Source: Planctomycetota bacterium | GTDB lineage: Bacteria > Planctomycetota > Planctomycetia > Planctomycetales > Planctomycetaceae | Reading direction: 5' to 3' | Length of the DNA stretch: 45,410 nucleotides | NCBI GenBank assembly: GCA_021781115.1 | Contig: JAJXXL010000316.1 | Location: 1 to 45,410, forward strand | Part shown: positions 39,731-45,410 of the stretch, piece after piece | Layout of the letters: every line of letters begins with the position of its first letter | How positions within the stretch are numbered: position 1 is the first letter of the stretch | Notes under the pieces: generated by a model | Seen by the model: the letters and a program-made list of their open reading frames with translations, nothing else | Told to the model about the DNA's origin: nothing | Database searches by the model: none | Translations under genes and position numbers: made by a program

Positions 39731-40165
39731 ATGGCGAAAACTGAAAATCTTTCGTTTTGGGGAGAGCTTTCGGCTCTCAGCGTCTACAAGCGCAGCCAGG
39801 GACGGATGACCCGGCAGATTACTGCCGTGGCAATTGGCGGGGTTATTTGCATCGGCGCGTACACGCTGTCGCAATCGCTGCTGATGAATTTTACCAGGCC
39901 CGTGCAGTTCGGCTTGCCGGTCTCGCTGGCGGTTGTCGGCGCCTGGTTTGCGTTCCGGCTGGTGAACTACCCCCGGTTCGCCGAATTTCTGATTGCTGTC
40001 GAAGCCGAGATGAACAAGGTTTCGTGGGCCAGCCGCGCCGAATTGATCCGGGCGACGCTGGTCGTGCTCTTCACGATGTTCTTCCTGGGTTTCGTATTGT
40101 ATCTTTACGATTTTTTGTGGATGCGGCTGCTGTCGCTCATCGGCGTGTTGCAAATCGGCGAGTGA
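39731..40165 (+). CDS. secE: Preprotein translocase subunit SecE (long N-terminal extension)
   Basis: C-terminal [40 protein letters not shown], immediately upstream of nusG. Confidence 0.93.
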   Translation: MAKTENLSFWGELSALSVYKRSQGRMTRQITAVAIGGVICIGAYTLSQSLLMNFTRPVQFGLPVSLAVVGAWFAFRLVNYPRFAEFLIAVEAEMNKVSWASRAELIRATLVVLFTMFFLGFVLYLYDFLWMRLLSLIGVLQIGE

Positions 40166-40301
40166 CGCCAGTTATTTTGCTGCTGGCCCGAACGCCCGGC
40201 CCGTCGCCGGCATTGCCGTGGCCGTAATCGCTGCGGCCGGCCCGTTTTCACCAGTGCGGCGAATGTTGAATTGCGGTTCAAGCTTCCCGGAGACCGCAGG
40301 A

Positions 40302-40895
40302 ATGATGTCCATGACCTCCGATACCGGACCACTCGGCGCTCCCTCGACCGGCGATGAGCCGATGTTGTGGTACGTCCTCAAGGTACAAAGCAACCGCGAG
40401 CGCACGATTCGCGACAATATTCTGCGGCGGGTCAAGCGCGACGGGCTGACCCGGTTTTTTGGCGACGTGATCATTCCCACCGAAAAAGTGGCCGAGACGA
40501 AAAACGGCAAGAAGCGCGTGACGGAACGCAAGCTGTACCCCGGCTACATCATGGTGCACATGGTGCTGAACGAAGACACCTGGTACCTGGTGCGCGATAC
40601 AACGGGTGTGGGCGACTTTACCGGCGCCGCCGGCAAGCCGATTCCCATGCGCGACGACGAAATCAAGAAAATGCTCGGCCAGGAAGAAACCGCGAAGGCC
40701 GAGGCGGTGCAGCCGAAGATCAAGATCGACTTCGTTCCCGGCGACACGGTCAAAATCAAGGATGGCACGTTTGAAAGCTTTGAAGGCACGGTCGATTCGA
40801 TTGACGAGGCCAACGGCCGCGTCACAGTGCTGATCGAGATTTTCGGCCGGTCGACACCGGTCGAACTGGAATATTGGCAAGTGGAAACAGTCTGA
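40302..40895 (+). CDS. nusG: Transcription termination/antitermination protein NusG
   Basis: [76 protein letters not shown]. Confidence 0.97.
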   Translation: MMSMTSDTGPLGAPSTGDEPMLWYVLKVQSNRERTIRDNILRRVKRDGLTRFFGDVIIPTEKVAETKNGKKRVTERKLYPGYIMVHMVLNEDTWYLVRDTTGVGDFTGAAGKPIPMRDDEIKKMLGQEETAKAEAVQPKIKIDFVPGDTVKIKDGTFESFEGTVDSIDEANGRVTVLIEIFGRSTPVELEYWQVETV

Positions 40896-40968
40896 CAAGG
40901 ACTGGCGTTCGCTGCGGCACGGGTCGCGGCGGTTCCACCGCTTTTTTGCACGACAACAAGACAAGATC

Positions 40969-41394
40969 ATGGCCAAACAGGTAGTTACGCAAGTCAAGAT
41001 TCAGGTCACGGGCGGGCAGGCCACTCCGGCACCCCCCGTCGGCACCGCGCTCGGTCCGCATGGTGTGAACATCGGCCAGTTCGTGATGCAGTTCAATGAC
41101 CGCACGAAAGACATGAAAGGCACGACGATTCCCGTCGTGATCACGATCTATAACGATCGTTCCTTTGAATTCATCACGAAGAGTCCGCCGGCCGCGGTGC
41201 TGCTTAAGCAAGCGGCGCAGCTCGCCAAAGGGTCAAGCAACCCCAAGGCGCAAAAGGTGGGCAAGGTGACTAAAGCCCAGGTTCTGGAAATCGCCAAAAC
41301 GAAATTCAAGGATCTGAACTCGTCGTCTCTTGAACAGGCGTCGCGCGTGATCGCCGGAACGGCCCGGAGCATGGGCTTGGAAGTGATCGACTGA
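40969..41394 (+). CDS. rplK: 50S ribosomal protein L11
   Basis: [38 protein letters not shown]. Confidence 0.98.
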   Translation: MAKQVVTQVKIQVTGGQATPAPPVGTALGPHGVNIGQFVMQFNDRTKDMKGTTIPVVITIYNDRSFEFITKSPPAAVLLKQAAQLAKGSSNPKAQKVGKVTKAQVLEIAKTKFKDLNSSSLEQASRVIAGTARSMGLEVID

Positions 41395-41508
41395 CCCCGC
41401 AGTTTTTGACGAAACGGCAATGAACCTTGCCGGTACGGTTGAGAGTCGGCGGCGGACTGTGTAATCTATTGGCTTGGGGCGGCGTAACCTTATTGGAACA
41501 GGTTGGGC

Positions 41509-42213
41509 ATGGCGCGACATTCAAAGCGATACAGACACTTGTCGGAACAATTAGCAAACGTCGGCGTCGTCGATATGCCGACGGCGGTCGCGAAGCTCAA
41601 ATCACTTGAGCCTTCGTTGCCGAAGACGATCCGTAAATGCCGCTTCGACCAAAGTGTTGAAATGGCGATTCGGCTGGGCGTTGACACGAAGCAGGCCGAC
41701 CAGATGGTGCGCGGCTCGATCGTGTTGCCCCACGGTATCGGCAAGTCGAAGAAGGTGCTTGTGTTTGCCCAGGGCGAAAACGCGATTGCCGCCCAGAATG
41801 CGGGGGCCGATTACGTCGGCGGCGCCGATCTGGCCGAGAAGATCAAAGCCGGCTGGACCGACTTCGAAGCCGCCATTGCCACGCCCGACATGATGGGCGT
41901 CGTGGGGCCGCTTGGCCGGGTGCTTGGTCCGCGTGGCCTGATGCCCTCGCCCCGAGCCGGAACAGTCACCCAGGATGTCGCCAACACGGTTCGCGAATAC
42001 AAGGCGGGCAAGGTCGAATTTCGGGCCGACGCCGGCGGGATCGTGCACTGCGTGATTGGCAAGCTTTCGTTTAGCGACGGGCAACTGGCGGAAAACGCCG
42101 AGGCGCTGATGCGGTTTATCCGCTCCTTGAAACCCGCTTCGTCGAAGGGTGTGTTCATTCGCAGCCTGACGATTTCGGCCACGTTCAGCCCGGGAATTGG
42201 CATTGCCGTCTAG
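41509..42213 (+). CDS. rplA: 50S ribosomal protein L1
   Basis: [58 protein letters not shown]. Confidence 0.98.
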   Translation: MARHSKRYRHLSEQLANVGVVDMPTAVAKLKSLEPSLPKTIRKCRFDQSVEMAIRLGVDTKQADQMVRGSIVLPHGIGKSKKVLVFAQGENAIAAQNAGADYVGGADLAEKIKAGWTDFEAAIATPDMMGVVGPLGRVLGPRGLMPSPRAGTVTQDVANTVREYKAGKVEFRADAGGIVHCVIGKLSFSDGQLAENAEALMRFIRSLKPASSKGVFIRSLTISATFSPGIGIAV

Positions 42214-42399
42214 TTGCCGGCTGTGCCGCCCACCTGCGGCCAGGTGTTGGTGTTTTGCGAAAACGAGCAGCGTTTGGCTGAAGCAGGAAGTTGCGGCCCC
42301 GGCAAGTTGGTGAGCCGCGTCTACGAGTTGTGTTGATTAATCTGCCCGCAGTGCTTCGGCGCCACGGCTGCCTTTGTGTTCTGTTCTGAGTCAGATCAA

Positions 42400-42942
42400 A
42401 TGAGTAAATTCGTCAAGGACATGATCATCGGTGAATTCCAGCGGCGCATTGGCGATTGCCGCGATTTCCTGATCGTCAATCCTTCGCGTCTCGACGCCGT
42501 GTCAAGCAATACGATGCGCGTCAAGCTGCGCGGGCAGAACATTTCGATGTTGATGATCAAGAACACGCTGATTCGCAAGGCGCTGCGCGATACGGGCCTG
42601 AATTCGGTCGATCGGCTGTTGTGCGGGCCGTCAGCCCTGGTCTGGGGCGGGCCTGACATTGTGGCCCTGTCGAAAGAAATCGCGAAGTGGGCCAAGCAGT
42701 TGAAGTTGCTCGAGATCAAGGGCGGTGTCGTCGACGGTGAGGCGGTTGGCCCCGCTGAAGTCGAGGCAATCAGCAACGGCCCCAGCCGCGAAGAACTGAT
42801 CGGCCAGATTGTCACGCTCATGCTCAGCCCGGGGGCCCGGCTTGCCGGCGCCCTGCTTGCCCCGGGTGGCAGCCTTGCCAGCCAGATTCAGTCGATTGCC
42901 GAGAAAGAACCCGACGCCCCTGCCGGCGAGGCAGCGACCTAA
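42400..42942 (+). CDS. rplJ: 50S ribosomal protein L10
   Basis: DFLIVNPSRLDAVSSNTMRVKLRGQNISMLMIKNTLIRKAL, between rplA and rplL. Confidence 0.95.
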   Translation: MSKFVKDMIIGEFQRRIGDCRDFLIVNPSRLDAVSSNTMRVKLRGQNISMLMIKNTLIRKALRDTGLNSVDRLLCGPSALVWGGPDIVALSKEIAKWAKQLKLLEIKGGVVDGEAVGPAEVEAISNGPSREELIGQIVTLMLSPGARLAGALLAPGGSLASQIQSIAEKEPDAPAGEAAT

Positions 42943-43097
42943 TTCGCTGCTGTCCGGTGTGCCCTGGGGGGTAAGGGCGCGGTATGAAATTCGCCGCCCG
43001 CCGCAGAACACCTTGGATTTCCGTCCATACCGTTGCGACCGCACAGTTTCGCCTATAGTTTTTTTGAAAGTGCCACCAGAAAGGGAGAAAGCCGACG

Positions 43098-43499
43098 ATG
43101 TCTACCACCGCCGAATTCGATCAAATGACCAAAGACCTGGGAGACAAAATCGTTTCCCTGACCCTGCTGCAGGCGCGATCGGTCGCTGATTATCTGGAAC
43201 AGGTGCATGGCATCAAGCCGGCCAGCGGCGGCGTGGTTGTCGCTGCGGCGGCCGGTGGCGCAGCGCCTGCTGCGGCCGCCGTTGAAAAGACCGAGTTCGA
43301 CGTGATTCTGACGGGATTCGGCGAAAACAAGATTCCGGTGATCAAGGTCGTTCGGGCTGCAACCGGGTTGGGGCTGAAGGAAGCGAAAGACTTGGTCGAA
43401 GCGGCTCCCAAGCCGATCAAGACCGGAATCTCGAAGGACGACGCTGCCAAGCTCAAGGCCGAAATCGAAGCGGCGGGCGGCAAAGCAGACGTGAAGTAA
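43098..43499 (+). CDS. rplL: 50S ribosomal protein L7/L12
   Basis: [72 protein letters not shown]. Confidence 0.98.
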   Translation: MSTTAEFDQMTKDLGDKIVSLTLLQARSVADYLEQVHGIKPASGGVVVAAAAGGAAPAAAAVEKTEFDVILTGFGENKIPVIKVVRAATGLGLKEAKDLVEAAPKPIKTGISKDDAAKLKAEIEAAGGKADVK

Positions 43500-44093
43500 C
43501 GGTGTTGCCCCCGCACGCCTCGCCTGTCGTCAGGCAGTAGAGATCGTGCGGGCGCGGCCGGGGGGTGTTCGCTGCATGGCGGAGCACGCCCCTGCCGCTG
43601 GCCGGTTCAACCTGCAAGATTCCGCCGGCTGTCGTTTGCCGTGTGCGGTGTAAATCGTTGGGAAGTCCATCGGTGGTGGAGCCTCGAATGCGGCGATCGG
43701 CCTGTGCCGCAGTTTGTGGTTTCCGTGTTGAGGACGAATCAAGATTGCACGACGCTGCGTGGTTTTGGTGCACCGCAAGACGCCGCCGGTTCGGCTCTGT
43801 GCTCGTTGCCCGCTTCGAGGGCGGCGCTGGTGCACAGTCAGCCGGGGTTTCCGGGTGTTGCACGCGGCCGGTCGTTTTATCCTGGCCGTTGCGGCTACCC
43901 GCCGGACGGAACCGATCGGGTGCGAAGACCTTGACAACGCGAAGACCCCCGTTTAGCGCAGCGACCGGCTTCTGGCGGGCCGGTGTTGGCTGTGTGCCTG
44001 GCCTGGGGCGGGTGGGTCTGCTTCACAGACAAGCTTTCGCCGGCTGCGTTCCCGCCCCCCTTCCGGCCTCGTTTACCTGACAGAGAGCGAAGT

Positions 44094-45410
44094 ATGGCTA
44101 CCCCCGCGATGCATAGCCTCAAGTTCGAGCGAGTGCATAATTTTGGTCAGCTTTCGGGCGAGTTTCCGCTGTCGGACCTGACGCAGATTCAAACAGAATC
44201 TTACGCGAAGTTCCTGCAGGTCGAAGCCGACCCGCGGCACCGCAAGCCGCAGGGCCTCGAAGAAATCCTGCGCGAGATTTTTCCGATTGAAAGCTTCGAC
44301 GGCCAGCATAAGCTGGAATATGTCAAATACGAGCTGGGCAAGCCCCGGTACACGCCCACCGAATGCCGGCAGCTCCGGCTGACATACGGCCGCCCGTTCC
44401 GCATCTGGCTGCGACTGACCAAGGAGCAGCCGATCGAAGAGGAAGTTTACCTGGGCGACATGCCCATCATGATCGGCGGGGGCGAGTTCATCATCAACGG
44501 CGCCGAGCGCGTCGTTGTCAGCCAGTTGCACCGCTCGCCCGGCGTCGATTTCGTGTCGGCTTCTGAGCCGGGTGAAAAGAAGACCTTTTCCTGCCGGATC
44601 ATTCCCGAGCGCGGTAGCTGGATCGAACTGAACATCAGCAAGCGCGAAGCGCTCGGCGTGCGGATCGACCAGAGCGGGAAATTTTCAGCGCTGACGCTGC
44701 TGCGCGCGATGCACAAGGATTTTTCGACCGACGCCGCGCTGATTCGCCTGTTTTTCCCAACACGCGTCGTCAAAATCAATGAAGCCGACTTTGTCAAGAA
44801 GGTCACGGGCAAAGTGGCGGCTGACGACATGATTTACCCTGTCAAGCACGAGCGCAGCGGCGAAATCATCGCCGATGCGGGGCAGGCGATTTCGGCCGAA
44901 CTGGCTGAGGAAATCGCGGCGTCGAGCCTCAAGCATGTTGAAATCATCGAGTCGGTTCCCGACCCCCTGATCTTGAACAGCCTGATCGAAGACACGACAA
45001 AGAGCCACGAAGAGGCGCTGCTCAGGATTTACCAGCGGCTGCGCCCGGGCAATCCTCCGCAACTGGAAAAAGCGATCGATTTGTTCCGCGAGAAGTTCTT
45101 TGACGTCAACCGGTACCGGTTGGGTCGCGTGGGGCGGTTCCGCATCAATCGGAAATTCGCCCAGGACGTCCCCGACGACGTCATGACGCTGCGCTCTGAA
45201 GACTTCATCAACGCGATTCGCTATGTGCTCCGGTTGCGGGCCAATGATACGTCGGTCAGCGTCGACGATATTGACAACCTGGGCAATCGCCGCCTGCGAA
45301 CGATCGACGAACTCGCCTCTGACGAGATTCGCAAGGGGTTTCTCAAGCTCCGCCGCACCGTGCAGGAGCGAATGAACCTCAAGGATGCCGAGGAAATGTC
45401 GCCCCGCTCG
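44094..45410 (+). CDS. rpoB: DNA-directed RNA polymerase beta subunit (N-terminal part, runs off the window)
   Basis: Translation from ATG 44094: ...[16 protein letters not shown]..., [27 protein letters not shown]. Open to the window end. Confidence 0.97.
   Translation, partial: MATPAMHSLKFERVHNFGQLSGEFPLSDLTQIQTESYAKFLQVEADPRHRKPQGLEEILREIFPIESFDGQHKLEYVKYELGKPRYTPTECRQLRLTYGRPFRIWLRLTKEQPIEEEVYLGDMPIMIGGGEFIINGAERVVVSQLHRSPGVDFVSASEPGEKKTFSCRIIPERGSWIELNISKREALGVRIDQSGKFSALTLLRAMHKDFSTDAALIRLFFPTRVVKINEADFVKKVTGKVAADDMIYPVKHERSGEIIADAGQAISAELAEEIAASSLKHVEIIESVPDPLILNSLIEDTTKSHEEALLRIYQRLRPGNPPQLEKAIDLFREKFFDVNRYRLGRVGRFRINRKFAQDVPDDVMTLRSEDFINAIRYVLRLRANDTSVSVDDIDNLGNRRLRTIDELASDEIRKGFLKLRRTVQERMNLKDAEEMSPRS

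Noticed and set aside
43565-44080. 171-aa plus-strand ORF in the rplL-rpoB gap
   Set aside because: Cys/Arg/Trp-rich, low-complexity translation with no domain signature; treated as non-coding spacer.

Overview
This 45.4-kb, GC-rich bacterial window looks planctomycete-like. The evidence is tandem DUF4159, YCF48/CBM9-like and PAP2/GT2 proteins plus a tuf-rpmG-trnW-secE-nusG-rplKAJL-rpoB block. No rRNA is present to confirm the taxonomy. The left ~36 kb is mixed metabolic and membrane content: a tandem-DUF4159 protein, a large YCF48/TPR/CBM9-like protein, SGNH hydrolase-queF, an acyl-activating enzyme with an ALDH-like reductase, an OrfY/MfnD-like ATP-grasp protein, PilZ, an ECF sigma/anti-sigma unit, eboE, a PAP2-GT2 fusion, two MFS transporters, a Na+/solute symporter with a DUF997 partner, larB, a small accessory patch with an internally duplicated membrane protein and an ankyrin remnant, ftsH, dxr, rseP and an EboB-like TatD hydrolase. 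The right ~9 kb is a tRNA-rich translation/transcription block: tRNA-Thr, -Tyr, -Gly, -Thr, tuf, rpmG, tRNA-Trp, secE, nusG, rplK, rplA, rplJ, rplL and rpoB (truncated by the window end). The main leads are (1) an EF-Tu whose switch I reads KTVTI where RGITI is expected, (2) eboE and eboB-like genes dispersed 21 kb apart, with eboE next to a fused PAP2-polyprenyl-phosphate glycosyltransferase, (3) a LuxE/LuxC-like acyl reduction pair, and (4) nested internal duplications and a frame-broken ankyrin gene in the 26-28 kb patch. No CRISPR array, transposase or prophage was seen. All family assignments were made by eye from the translations, with no database search.
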